Source: Sulfurivermis sp040755915 (GTDB taxonomy: Bacteria > Pseudomonadota > Gammaproteobacteria > Thiohalomonadales > Thiohalomonadaceae). Taken from it: 64,000 nt of DNA. The position numbers and the translations under genes are program-made. Below the pieces are notes generated by a model. It did no database searches. It had not been told where the DNA came from and saw only the letters and a list, made by a program, of their open reading frames with translations. Below are positions 25,597-35,841 of this stretch, in pieces (position 1 is the stretch's first letter; each line of letters opens with the position of its first letter). The stretch is from positions 1-64,000 of the forward strand of contig JBFLWM010000001.1 in the NCBI GenBank assembly GCA_040755915.1. The letters are read 5' to 3'.

Positions 25597-26463
25597 ATGA
25601 GCTGGTTACAGAAATTTCTTCCCTCCACCATCCGTACCGAGAGCACCGGCGTGCAGCGCCGCTCCGTGCCGGAGGGCCTGTGGGCCAAGTGCCCCGACTG
25701 CAACGCCGTGCTGTACCGTGCCGAGCTGGAGCGCAACCTGGATGTCTGTCCCAAGTGCAGCTACCACATGCGCATCGGGGCGCGCCGCCGTCTGGAAACC
25801 TTCCTCGACGCCGAACCGCGTGTCGAGATCGCCGGCAATCTGCAGCCGGTGGATGCACTCAAGTTCAAGGACAGCAAGCGCTACAAGGATCGCCTGCTGC
25901 AGGCACAGAAGGGCACCGAGGAAAACGACGCCCTGATCGTGATCATGGGGCAGGTGAAGGGCGTGCCGCTGGTGGCCGCGGCCTTCGAATTCAGCTTCAT
26001 GGGCGGTTCTATGGGTTCGGTTGTGGGCGAGAAGTTCGTGCGCGCGGTGAACACCGCCATCGAACACAAGCTCCCGCTGGTGTCGTTCTCCGCCTCCGGC
26101 GGTGCGCGCATGCAGGAGGCGCTGTTCTCCCTGATGCAGATGGCCAAGACCTCCGCCGCGCTGACCAAGCTGTCGGAGCGCGGCCTGCCCTTCATCTCCG
26201 TGCTCACCGACCCCACCATGGGCGGTGTCTCCGCCAGCTTCGCCATGCTGGGCGACATTCACATTGGCGAGCCCAAGGCGCTGATCGGTTTCGCCGGTCC
26301 GCGCGTCATCGAGCAGACGGTGCGCGAGACCCTGCCGGAAGGCTTCCAGCGCAGTGAATTCCTGCTGGAGAAGGGCGCCATCGACCTCATCGTCGATCGC
26401 CGCGACATGCGCGATCGCATCGCCAGCCTGCTGGCCAAGCTGACCAACCAGCCCGCACCCTGA
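25597..26463 (+). CDS. accD: Acetyl-CoA carboxylase carboxyltransferase subunit beta
   Basis: This 288-aa subunit transfers the carboxyl group to acetyl-CoA in fatty-acid synthesis. An N-terminal zinc ribbon (CPDC...CPKC, about residues 30-55) precedes the crotonase-fold domain with FSASGGARMQEALFSLMQM. It is 27 bp downstream of trpA, in the trpA-accD-folC order common in gammaproteobacteria. Confidence 0.97.
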   Translation: MSWLQKFLPSTIRTESTGVQRRSVPEGLWAKCPDCNAVLYRAELERNLDVCPKCSYHMRIGARRRLETFLDAEPRVEIAGNLQPVDALKFKDSKRYKDRLLQAQKGTEENDALIVIMGQVKGVPLVAAAFEFSFMGGSMGSVVGEKFVRAVNTAIEHKLPLVSFSASGGARMQEALFSLMQMAKTSAALTKLSERGLPFISVLTDPTMGGVSASFAMLGDIHIGEPKALIGFAGPRVIEQTVRETLPEGFQRSEFLLEKGAIDLIVDRRDMRDRIASLLAKLTNQPAP

Positions 26464-26578
26464 ACCTGGATATGTGCTGCCGCCGGCAAGAGGGAAACTG
26501 ATTTTCTCCTCTTGTAGGCGGTGGCGCAAAACAGGTAACTTCACTCCATGCGTTGTCTCCTCTAGTTGGAGTGGTGCC

Positions 26579-27619
26579 ATGTTCGAGCGACTGAAGGACT
26601 GGATGTCCACCTACGGTTCCGCCAGGGATGGTGCTGCTGCAACCCGTTCCCGTCCTGCCGCACCCGCCCAGCCGGTCAAGACCCCGCCAGCGTCACAGCC
26701 CGCGCGCAAATCTGCCGCTGTGGCATCGCTGGCGGATGTCGCCGCGGCCTTTCACGGCACCCTGCTGCGGCCGCAGGAAAAGGAGGCGACGCTGTCCAGC
26801 GATCTGGAGGCGGCCATATACAAGGATGTCCTTGCCGTCATCCGCAGCGGTGTCCATCCGGAAGATCTTCCCAAGCTGCCGGCGGCGGTGGCGCAGTTGC
26901 TGCAGAAGCTGCGCGATGAAAACACCACGGCACGTGACATCGTGACCCTGATCAACCAGGAACCGGTGCTGGCCAGTTCCGTGCTGAAGGTGGCAAACAG
27001 CCCCTATTACCGCACCGGCGAGGACGAAATCAGCAGCATCGAACAGGCGGTGCAGCGGCTCGGATTCGATCGCCTCAGTACCATCACGCTGAGCATACTG
27101 ATGCGCCCGGTGTTCGACGTAAAACCCATTTACTTCAGGCAGTTCTCCAAGTATCTGTGGGAACACTCCCAGGACTGCGCCATCGCCTGCGCCGAACTGG
27201 CGCGCAAGGCCGGCGAGGATTATTTCACCGCCTATCTGGTGGGGCTGGTGCATGACATCGGCAAGCTGGTGATCTTCCAGGCCCTGATGAAGGCGATGAA
27301 GGAGGCACATCCCGATGTGCACCCCGACCCCAGGCTGGTCGGCACCATCGTCGATCGCACCTCGCTGCAGCTGTCCTGCGTCTCGCTCAAGCACTGGGAA
27401 CTGCCCAAGGTGGTGCAGCTGGCCGTCTGTGATCAGGTGAAGGCCGGCGCTGATCCGGACAGGCTGGGCAAACTTTCCTATCTGCTGTATACGGCCAATC
27501 TGCTGAGCGAGTTCCATCTGTTGCTGACCGAGAACCGCCTGAGTGATGACGAGGCGGATGAGATTCTCGGCCAGTACGGGCTGTCGGCGGCCATGGTGCA
27601 CGGCCTGTTCAAGGATTGA
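26579..27619 (+). CDS. HDOD-domain signalling protein
   Basis: This 346-aa protein starts at ATG 26579 after a GGAG site; the frame runs open upstream to 26474 without a good site. Residues 1-60 are a low-complexity Ala/Pro/Arg leader. An HDOD domain (about residues 90-300) follows with LPKLPAAVAQLL, INQEPVLASSVLKVANSPYY and AVQRLGFDRLSTITL. The HD-like motif LVHDIGKLVIF is retained. HDOD proteins act in signalling networks, usually without proven hydrolase activity. It is inserted between accD and folC, which are usually adjacent. Confidence 0.88.
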   Translation: MFERLKDWMSTYGSARDGAAATRSRPAAPAQPVKTPPASQPARKSAAVASLADVAAAFHGTLLRPQEKEATLSSDLEAAIYKDVLAVIRSGVHPEDLPKLPAAVAQLLQKLRDENTTARDIVTLINQEPVLASSVLKVANSPYYRTGEDEISSIEQAVQRLGFDRLSTITLSILMRPVFDVKPIYFRQFSKYLWEHSQDCAIACAELARKAGEDYFTAYLVGLVHDIGKLVIFQALMKAMKEAHPDVHPDPRLVGTIVDRTSLQLSCVSLKHWELPKVVQLAVCDQVKAGADPDRLGKLSYLLYTANLLSEFHLLLTENRLSDDEADEILGQYGLSAAMVHGLFKD

Positions 27620-27630
27620 CGTCGGCACCC

Positions 27631-28896
27631 ATGCGTTTTGCAACCCTTGATGCCTGGCTGGCCTGGCAGGAAACCCTGCATCCCAGCGCGATCGATCTTG
27701 GACTGGAGCGGGTGGCGGCGGTGTTGCACCGCCTGCATCCCGCGCCGCCGCCCTTCGCGGTCATCACCGTGGGCGGCACCAACGGCAAGGGTTCCACCGT
27801 GGCCATGCTGGATGCGATCCTGCGCGCCGGCGGCTATCGGGTCGGTGCGTATACCTCACCCCATCTGTTGCGTTACAACGAGCGCGTGCGTCTCGACGGC
27901 AATGTTGTCGATGATGCCGCGTTGTGCACCGCTTTCGAGCGCATCGACCAGGCGCGCGGTGACATTTCGCTCACCTATTTCGAGTTCGGCACCCTCGCGG
28001 CGCTGGATATCTTCTGGCAAGGCGGGGTGGACGTGGCGATCCTGGAGGTGGGCATGGGCGGGCGGCTTGACGCGGTCAACGTCCTGGATGCCGATGTCGC
28101 CCTGGTCACCACCGTGGACATCGACCATGCCCAGTGGCTGGGGGACACCCGCGAGGCCATCGCCTTCGAGAAGGCCGGCATCTACCGCGCCGGCCGTCCG
28201 GCCGTCTACGGCAGCGTGGACGTGCCGCACTCCCTGCGTCAGCATGCCGCGGCGATCGGCGCCCGGTTGTACTGCTACGGCATGGATTTCGGCGCGACGC
28301 CGGAAGGTGAGGGCTGGCGCTGGTGGGGGGGAGGGCAGGAGCGCCATGCCCTGCCGCTACCGGCCCTGCGTGGTCGATCGCAATTGCAGAATGCCGCCGG
28401 TGTGTTGATGGCGCTGGCGGCGGTGGCGCATCGCCTGCCGCTCGACCAGGCACAGATCCGTGCCGGTCTGCTGGCCGCGACGCTGCCGGGGCGCTTCCAG
28501 ATTCAGCCGGGCGAGGTCGTGCGTATCCTCGATGTGGCGCACAACCCGCAGGCAGCCGCCGAGCTGGCGGCCAATCTGGCGGCCATGCCCTGTGCAGGGC
28601 GGACCCTGGCGGTGGTGGGGATGCTGGCGGACAAGGACATGGCGGGCGCCCTGGGGCAACTGCGTGATGCCATCGACCACTGGTATGCCGCGGCCCTGCA
28701 GGTGCCGCGCGGCGCGACAACGGCGCAGCTGACGGCGGCGCTGGCGGCCGCCGGTGCGGGGGCTGAACGGGTTACCGCCTGCGGCGACGTCGCCGCGGCA
28801 TTGGCACAGGCGCAGGCGGCGGCCCGGGCGGGAGACCGCATCGTCGTGTTCGGTTCCTTCTACACAGTGGCGGAGGCTTTGGCCCGCCCCGTATAA
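27631..28896 (+). CDS. folC: Dihydrofolate synthase / folylpolyglutamate synthase
   Basis: This 421-aa Mur-ligase-fold enzyme adds glutamate to dihydropteroate and folates. The P-loop is TVGGTNGKGSTVAML, followed by YTSPHLLRYNERVRLDG. ILDVAHNPQAAAELAANL marks the C-terminal domain. ATG 27631 is chosen over the TTG at 27616, which overlaps the upstream stop. Confidence 0.96.
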   Translation: MRFATLDAWLAWQETLHPSAIDLGLERVAAVLHRLHPAPPPFAVITVGGTNGKGSTVAMLDAILRAGGYRVGAYTSPHLLRYNERVRLDGNVVDDAALCTAFERIDQARGDISLTYFEFGTLAALDIFWQGGVDVAILEVGMGGRLDAVNVLDADVALVTTVDIDHAQWLGDTREAIAFEKAGIYRAGRPAVYGSVDVPHSLRQHAAAIGARLYCYGMDFGATPEGEGWRWWGGGQERHALPLPALRGRSQLQNAAGVLMALAAVAHRLPLDQAQIRAGLLAATLPGRFQIQPGEVVRILDVAHNPQAAAELAANLAAMPCAGRTLAVVGMLADKDMAGALGQLRDAIDHWYAAALQVPRGATTAQLTAALAAAGAGAERVTACGDVAAALAQAQAAARAGDRIVVFGSFYTVAEALARPV

Positions 28897-28940
28897 TCAG
28901 CCCACCCTTCCTGAGCCCTGGCGAGGCACGGAGACTGACC

Positions 28941-29573
28941 TTGAACGAGCAGCTGAAAAAGCGTCTGGTAGGAGCCATCGTGCTGGTGGCGCTGGCGGTG
29001 ATCTTCGTGCCCATGCTGCTGGAGGGGGACAAGCGCAATGACATCCCCATGTTCGGCAGCAATGTGCCGGAGGCGCCGGAAAGCCATGCCCCCATGGTCG
29101 ACATCCCGTTGCAGGTGCCGCCGCCCCCGGTGGAGGCGCCTGTAGTGGTGGAGCGTGAACTGCCGCCGGAGCCGGAGCCGGAGCCGGCGCCCGTCGCCCC
29201 TGCCGCGCCGGTTGCACCGGCGCCAGCCCCCGCTCCCGTCGTGGCGCCCGCACCGGCAGCGCAGCCCAAACCGGCGGCTCCGGCACCGACGACAGTGAAG
29301 CCGGTCAAGCCGGCCGAGGTGGCCAGCAGCAAACCCGCCGCCGAGAGCTGGGCGGTGCAGGTGGGCAGCTTCTCCGAGCAGGCCAATGCCAGCCGCCTGC
29401 GCGACAGCCTGCGCGGCAAGGGTTATCCGGCGTATGTGGAGCGGGTCAAGCTGAGCAGCGGCACGGCCTATCGCGTGCGCGTCGGTCCGGTGCTGACCCG
29501 CGCCGATGCCGAGGCGATCCAGGCCAAGCTGGCGAAGCACGAGCAGCGCGGCATCGTGGTGCCGCATCCCTGA
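28941..29573 (+). CDS. dedD: SPOR-domain protein, DedD-like
   Basis: This 210-aa inner-membrane protein has a TTG start, a short cytoplasmic N-terminus (NEQLKKRLVGA) and one membrane helix (IVLVALAVIFVPMLL). A long Pro/Ala/Glu-rich periplasmic linker leads to a C-terminal SPOR domain (WAVQVGSFSEQANASRLRD). SPOR domains bind denuded septal peptidoglycan. The position folC-dedD-cvpA-purF matches the E. coli locus. Confidence 0.92.
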   Translation: MNEQLKKRLVGAIVLVALAVIFVPMLLEGDKRNDIPMFGSNVPEAPESHAPMVDIPLQVPPPPVEAPVVVERELPPEPEPEPAPVAPAAPVAPAPAPAPVVAPAPAAQPKPAAPAPTTVKPVKPAEVASSKPAAESWAVQVGSFSEQANASRLRDSLRGKGYPAYVERVKLSSGTAYRVRVGPVLTRADAEAIQAKLAKHEQRGIVVPHP

Positions 29574-29586
29574 GTGACGATATGAA

Positions 29587-29625
29587 GCGCGAGAGGTGAG
29601 ACAGCATACGGCTCACCTCTCGCGC
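29587..29625 (+). terminator. Strong hairpin between dedD and cvpA
   Basis: A perfect 14-bp stem, GCGCGAGAGGTGAG (29587-29600) with CTCACCTCTCGCGC (29612-29625), has an 11-base loop. There is no clean T-run after it, so it may attenuate or process the message rather than terminate fully. Confidence 0.5.
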
Positions 29626-29694
29626 GCCAGGCTTTTCTGATAGAATTGCGCCCTTTCCAGCTGCCACCTTGGAACCACTCCCCAGCCCCAACCA

Positions 29695-30183
29695 ATGAAC
29701 TGGGTCGATTTCGTCATTCTCGGCATCCTCGGGGTTTCCATCCTCATCAGCCTGTGGCGCGGCTTCACGCGCGAGGCGCTGTCCCTGGCCGGCTGGGTGC
29801 TGGCGGTGTGGGTGGCACTGATGTTCAGCGACAATCTGGAACACCTGCTGCGCGCGCAGATCGAAACCCCTTCGCTGCGCCTGATCGTCGCCTTTGCCAT
29901 ACTGTTTTTTCTCACCCTGCTGGTCGCCGCCTTCATCAACTATCTGGCGGTGCAGCTGATCAAGAAGACCGGACTGTCCGGCACCGATCGCGTCATCGGC
30001 ATCGCCTTCGGTCTGGCGCGCGGCATCGTGCTGGTGACGGTGCTGGTGCTGCTGGCAGGGTTCACCAGCGTGCCACGTGACCCGTGGTGGCAGCGTTCGG
30101 CGTTGATGCACTATTTCCAGGATCTGGCGGTTTGGACGTGCGGCTGGCTGCCGCCGGAGATTGCCAAGAACATTCGTTACTGA
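29695..30183 (+). CDS. cvpA: CvpA-family inner-membrane protein
   Basis: This 162-aa protein has about four membrane helices and the CvpA-family start NWVDFVILGILGVSILISLWRGFTREALSL. It is encoded directly upstream of purF, as in E. coli. The family is linked to colicin V production and envelope stress, but the molecular function is not established. Confidence 0.93.
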   Translation: MNWVDFVILGILGVSILISLWRGFTREALSLAGWVLAVWVALMFSDNLEHLLRAQIETPSLRLIVAFAILFFLTLLVAAFINYLAVQLIKKTGLSGTDRVIGIAFGLARGIVLVTVLVLLAGFTSVPRDPWWQRSALMHYFQDLAVWTCGWLPPEIAKNIRY

Positions 30184-30221
30184 AGACGCCCCGGCGTCCG
30201 TGGGAAACAGAGGTAGTTGCG

Positions 30222-31736
<1,515 letters not shown>

Positions 31737-31828
31737 TTGACAGTGCGTCGATGATTACCTAATCTCCACTTCAGCGCCGATTTGACTCAGCTTGCGGGCG
31801 CTTAACAAATACGGCTAAAGCGAGGGCG

Positions 31829-31866
31829 AAAAACCCGCTTTGGCTCCAAGCCGGCGGGTTTTTTTG
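31829..31866 (+). terminator. Terminator after purF
   Basis: The sequence AAAAACCCGC (31829-31838) pairs with GCGGGTTTTTTT (31854-31865), with a small additional pairing in the loop. The T-run makes it a convincing intrinsic terminator. Confidence 0.88.
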
Positions 31867-31880
31867 TGCCTGAAGTAATT

Positions 31881-32012
31881 GGTCCGCAAATGAACGCGAA
31901 TGCACGCAAATGATGTCAAGGCGTTGGCGGGGCAAGGTTTCCGCGGAGAGAGTGAGCGGGCTTTTCGGGGCAGCGGCTTTTATTTGCGTGTTTTGCGTTC
32001 ATTTGCGGACTG
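31881..32012. repeat. Inverted-repeat element E (purF-metZ junction), CGCAAATG units
   Basis: The left arm (31881-31914) reads GGTCCGCAAATGAACGCGAA then TGCACGCAAATGA. The right arm (31979-32010) is its inverse, TTTGCGTTCATTTGCGGAC preceded by ATTTGCGTG. The architecture equals elements A-D (short periodic units in inverted arms around a spacer) but the unit sequence differs. The arms bracket about 65 bp without a gene. Confidence 0.75.
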
Positions 32013-32041
32013 CATGTTTTTAATGCGTGGAAGGTGACGAA

Positions 32042-33232
32042 ATGGAACAACAGGATTTCGACGAATGGGGCTTTGACACCCTGGCGGTGCGTGCCGGGCA
32101 GGTGCGTACGGCGGAAGGCGAGCACAGCGAGGCGATCTTCCCCACCTCCAGTTTCCGCTTCGACAGTGCGGCCCAGGCGGCGGCGCGCTTCGGCGGCAGC
32201 GAGGCGGGCAACATCTATTCCCGTTTCACCAACCCCACGGTGCGCACCTTCGAGGAGCGCCTGGCGGCGCTGGAAGGGGGCGAGCGTTGCGTGGCCACCA
32301 GCTCGGGCATGGCGGCGATCCTGTCCACCTGCATGGGGCTCCTGAAGGCCGGCGATCACATCGTCTCCTCGCGTGCCATCTTCGGCTCCACCGTGGTGCT
32401 GTTCGACAATTTCATGGGCCGTTTCGGCGTGCAGACCAGCTATGTGCCGCTCACCGATCTGGCGGCGTGGGAGGCGGCGATCCGCCCCAACACGCGCCTG
32501 CTGTTCGTGGAGACGCCGTCCAATCCGCTCACCGAGGTGGCAGACATCCGCGCCCTGGCCGACATCGCCCATCGCCACGGCTGCCTGCTGGCGGTGGACA
32601 ACTGCTTTTGCACGCCCGCGCTGCAGCGGCCGCTGGAGCTGGGGGCCGATATCGTGATCCACTCCGCCACCAAGTACATCGATGGCCAGGGGCGCTGCCT
32701 GGGCGGCGCGGTGGTGGGCAGTGAGGCGCTGGTGGGCAAGGAGGTGTTCGGTTTTCTGCGCACCGCCGGTCCCAGCATGAGCCCGTTCAATGCCTGGGTG
32801 TTTCTGAAAGGACTGGAGACGCTCAAGTTGCGCATGCAGGCGCACAGCGCCAATGCCATGGCCCTGGCGCACTGGCTGGAGCAACAGCCGCAGGTGGCGC
32901 GGGTCTACTATCCGGGCCTGAGTTCGCACCCGCAGCATGAACTGGCGTCCCGCCAGCAGAAGGGGTACGGCGGTATCGTGGCCTTCGAGGTCAAGGGCGG
33001 GCGCGAGCAGGCCTGGGCGGTGATCGACGCCACGCGCATGCTCTCCATCACGGCCAATCTGGGCGATGCCAAGAGCACCATCACCCATCCTGCCACCACC
33101 ACCCACGGCCGCCTGTCGCCGGAGCAGAAGAGCGAGGCCGGTATCGGCGAAGGTCTGATCCGCATCTCCGTCGGCCTGGAGGAGGTGGATGACATCAAGG
33201 CGGATCTGGCGCGTGGCCTGGCGCTGATCTGA
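32042..33232 (+). CDS. metZ: O-succinylhomoserine sulfhydrylase
   Basis: This 396-aa PLP enzyme of the Cys/Met-metabolism family makes homocysteine directly from O-succinylhomoserine and sulfide. The N-terminal FDTLAVRAGQVRT and the PLP lysine site HSATKYIDGQGRCLGG are visible. Its purF-metZ position is the common one in pseudomonads and relatives. ATG 32042 follows AAGGTGA; a GTG at 32027 lies within the upstream element. Confidence 0.93.
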   Translation: MEQQDFDEWGFDTLAVRAGQVRTAEGEHSEAIFPTSSFRFDSAAQAAARFGGSEAGNIYSRFTNPTVRTFEERLAALEGGERCVATSSGMAAILSTCMGLLKAGDHIVSSRAIFGSTVVLFDNFMGRFGVQTSYVPLTDLAAWEAAIRPNTRLLFVETPSNPLTEVADIRALADIAHRHGCLLAVDNCFCTPALQRPLELGADIVIHSATKYIDGQGRCLGGAVVGSEALVGKEVFGFLRTAGPSMSPFNAWVFLKGLETLKLRMQAHSANAMALAHWLEQQPQVARVYYPGLSSHPQHELASRQQKGYGGIVAFEVKGGREQAWAVIDATRMLSITANLGDAKSTITHPATTTHGRLSPEQKSEAGIGEGLIRISVGLEEVDDIKADLARGLALI

Positions 33233-33251
33233 GTGCTTTTCTGACATATGT

Positions 33252-33275
33252 TCCGCCACAGGCCCCTGTGGCGGA
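33252..33275 (+). terminator. Hairpin downstream of metZ
   Basis: TCCGCCACAGG (33252-33262) and CCTGTGGCGGA (33265-33275) form a perfect 11-bp stem with a two-base loop. No T-run follows. It probably ends or stabilises the metZ transcript. Confidence 0.45.
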
Positions 33276-33414
33276 CACCATCTCCCCGGTTTGCGGCCTT
33301 TCGTGACAGCTCCCGGCATCTGGCGTAAGCTCGATTGCGCCGCACCGCAGAGTGTGGTCATAACGACAATACCGCGCGGCAGGCCCCGGCCTGTGGAGGC
33401 GGGAGGAGAGGAGC

Positions 33415-33708
33415 ATGGGCAAGACCATTTACGTGGGCAATCTGCCGTTCAGTGCCAGTGAGGAGCAGGTGAGTGAACTGTTCGCCGCCTTTGGCGCAGT
33501 GACGGCGGTGAAGCTGGTCAATGATCGTGAAACCGGCCGTTTCCGCGGCTTCGCCTTCGTCGAGATGGGCGAGGGGGCCGAGGCTGCGATCCGCGAACTG
33601 GATGGCAAGGAGTTCGGCGGCCGCGCACTGCGCGTCAATGAAGCCAAGGAGCGCGCGCCGCGTTCCGGCGGTGGCATGCGCCGTCGCTCCCCCTACCGCA
33701 CTGCCTGA
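33415..33708 (+). CDS. RRM-type RNA-binding protein
   Basis: This 97-aa protein is a single RNA-recognition motif: RNP2 is IYVGNL (residues 4-9) and RNP1 is RGFAFVEM (about 41-48), both with the expected aromatics. A short Arg-rich tail (GGGMRRRSPYR) follows. Small stand-alone RRM proteins occur in many bacteria as putative RNA chaperones. A GGAGG-rich leader precedes the ATG. Confidence 0.93.
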   Translation: MGKTIYVGNLPFSASEEQVSELFAAFGAVTAVKLVNDRETGRFRGFAFVEMGEGAEAAIRELDGKEFGGRALRVNEAKERAPRSGGGMRRRSPYRTA

Positions 33709-33770
33709 GACATTCCCCGGCCGTTTCCTGTCGGTGCCCGGTGCGGCGCCGCTGCGATCCCTTTGCCACC

Positions 33771-35003
33771 ATGATTCCTGAACCGCGTCATCTGCTGCTG
33801 GAGCTCTATGCCGCCGCCCTGCGGGCGGTGGACGGTCGTGTCGCCGTGCGGGAGCGACTGGCGCACTATGCGGCGGCGGGGCCGGTCTACGTCGTGGCCA
33901 TCGGCAAGGCCGCACCGGCCATGATGCAGGGGGCGCTCGACGCCCTCGATGCACGCCTGGCTCGCGCCCTGGTGATTACCAAGCAGGGTTACGCCGGGCC
34001 CGGCCCGGTGGATACCCGTCTGCAGGTGCTGGAGGCGGAGCATCCCGTGCCCGGCAGCGGCAGCCTGGCGGCCGGTCGGGCCCTGCTGGAGTTCCTGGCC
34101 GTGCTGCCGCCGCAGGCGCCGGTCGTTTTTCTGATCTCCGGGGGAACCTCGGCCCTGGTGGAGGTGCCGTTCCCCGGTATCGATGCGAGGCAGTTGCAGG
34201 AGGCCAATGACTGGCTGCTGGCCAGCGGCTGGGATATCGGCCGCGTCAACCGCGTGCGCCGCGCGCTGTCCTGTATCAAGGGCGGGCGGCTGGCCGAACG
34301 GCTGGGCGGACACCAGGTGCTCAACCTGCTCATCTCCGACGTGCCGGGGGATGAGGCGGCCATCATCGGCTCCGGCCTGCTGGTGGCTCCACGCCCCGGG
34401 GATGTTCTGAGCGGGACCGATGTGCAGGCACTGCCGGCATGGCTGCGTGCCCTGCTGGCGGATGCGCCGCCGTCCGCCGCGGAGAGCTTCAGCCACATTC
34501 GCACCGAGATAGTGTGCAGCAACCGTGATGCCCGCGTGGCGGCCATCGCATCCGGCCAGGCCCGGGGGCTGGCAGTCCATGGCAGCGATGTCCTGCTGCA
34601 GGGGGACGCCGCCGCTAGCGGCCGTGACCTGGCCGCGCAGGTACTGGCCGGCCCGCCCGGCCTGTATGTGTGGGGTGGCGAGACCACGGTGCGCCTGCCG
34701 CCACAGCCGGGACGCGGCGGCCGCTGTCAGACCCTGGCCCTGGCGGCGGCGCAGGTGCTGGCCGGTTCTGCCGTGGTGCTGCTGGCCGCCGGCACCGACG
34801 GCAGCGATGGCCCCGGCGAGGACGCCGGGGCCCTGGTGGACGGGGAGAGCATCGCGCGGGGTGAGCTGGAGTGTTTCGTTGCGCGCGATTGTCTCGCCCG
34901 CGCCGATGCCGGCAGTTTCCTGGAGGCCAGCGGCGATCTGTTGCAGACCGGTCCCACCGGCAGCAATGTGATGGACTTGGTGCTGGCGCTGAAACCGGCG
35001 TGA
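33771..35003 (+). CDS. Glycerate 2-kinase (DUF4147/MOFRL family)
   Basis: This 410-aa protein belongs to the glycerate-2-kinase/hydroxypyruvate-reductase-like family. VAIGKAAPAMMQGAL and ISGGTSALVEVP are N-domain signatures. The C-terminal MOFRL domain shows GRCQTLALAAAQ and AAGTDGSDGPGEDAGALVD. ATG 33771 is preferred over an upstream start at 33741. It phosphorylates glycerate in family members; genomic context gives no pathway. Confidence 0.9.
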   Translation: MIPEPRHLLLELYAAALRAVDGRVAVRERLAHYAAAGPVYVVAIGKAAPAMMQGALDALDARLARALVITKQGYAGPGPVDTRLQVLEAEHPVPGSGSLAAGRALLEFLAVLPPQAPVVFLISGGTSALVEVPFPGIDARQLQEANDWLLASGWDIGRVNRVRRALSCIKGGRLAERLGGHQVLNLLISDVPGDEAAIIGSGLLVAPRPGDVLSGTDVQALPAWLRALLADAPPSAAESFSHIRTEIVCSNRDARVAAIASGQARGLAVHGSDVLLQGDAAASGRDLAAQVLAGPPGLYVWGGETTVRLPPQPGRGGRCQTLALAAAQVLAGSAVVLLAAGTDGSDGPGEDAGALVDGESIARGELECFVARDCLARADAGSFLEASGDLLQTGPTGSNVMDLVLALKPA

Positions 35004-35037
35004 ATGTTGTTCGGTGCTCGGGCTAGAATGGCGCGCC

Positions 35038-35841
35038 ATGACCGCAACCAATCTGTTCGATGCCGCCCTCGACTGCCTGCGGGCCGGTGAAGCCGAAGAC
35101 AAGGTGGCGCTGACCCGTGCCGTGGCCCGGGCCTGGCGCGAGGGACGCCTGACGCGGGAGGAGGCCACGCCTGTTGCCACCGTCGCCGCGCCCGGCCGGC
35201 CCGCCCGCCTGCGTCTGGTGCTGCCGCGCGAGCTGCCGCAGCGCCGCCCCGACAGCGTGGAGGGGCGCGCCATCCTGTTCCACGCCCTCACCCATATCGA
35301 ATTCAACGCCATCAATCTGGCCTGGGATGCGGTGTACCGTTTCCGCGCCATGCCGGCGGCCTTCTACGACGACTGGATCCGCGTGGCCGAGGAGGAGGCC
35401 AGTCATTTCGAGCTGCTGCGTGCTCACCTCAACACGCTGGGTGCGGAGTACGGTGACTGGCCCGGCCACAACGGCCTGTGGGAGATGGCGCTGAAGACCG
35501 CGCATGACCCGCTGGTGCGCATGGCGCTGGTGCCGCGCTGCCTGGAGGCGCGCGGGCTGGACGTGAATCCCGGCATCCAGGACAAACTGCGCGCAGTGGG
35601 CGATACGGAGGGTTGCGCGCTGCTCGATATCATCCTGCGTGACGAGATCGGCCATGTCGCCATCGGCGATCGCTGGTTCCGCCATCTGTGCGCTGAGCGG
35701 GGGCTGGCGGTGGAGACCACCTATCGCGGCCTGATCGATGAATACATGAAAGGGCCGCTGAAGGGGCCGTTTCATCTGGAGGCGCGCCGCCGGGCGGGAT
35801 TTTCCGAGGCCGAGCTGGCCTACTTGCAAGGTGTGGGATGA
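35038..35841 (+). CDS. DUF455 ferritin-like protein
   Basis: This 267-aa protein matches the DUF455 family, a four-helix ferritin-like fold. Potential di-metal ligands lie in HALTHIEFNAINLAWD, EEEASHFELLRAHL and RDEIGHVAIGDRWF, which reproduce E...ExxH patterns. Its enzymatic role is unknown. Its stop overlaps the ATG of the next gene by 4 bp. Confidence 0.88.
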   Translation: MTATNLFDAALDCLRAGEAEDKVALTRAVARAWREGRLTREEATPVATVAAPGRPARLRLVLPRELPQRRPDSVEGRAILFHALTHIEFNAINLAWDAVYRFRAMPAAFYDDWIRVAEEEASHFELLRAHLNTLGAEYGDWPGHNGLWEMALKTAHDPLVRMALVPRCLEARGLDVNPGIQDKLRAVGDTEGCALLDIILRDEIGHVAIGDRWFRHLCAERGLAVETTYRGLIDEYMKGPLKGPFHLEARRRAGFSEAELAYLQGVG

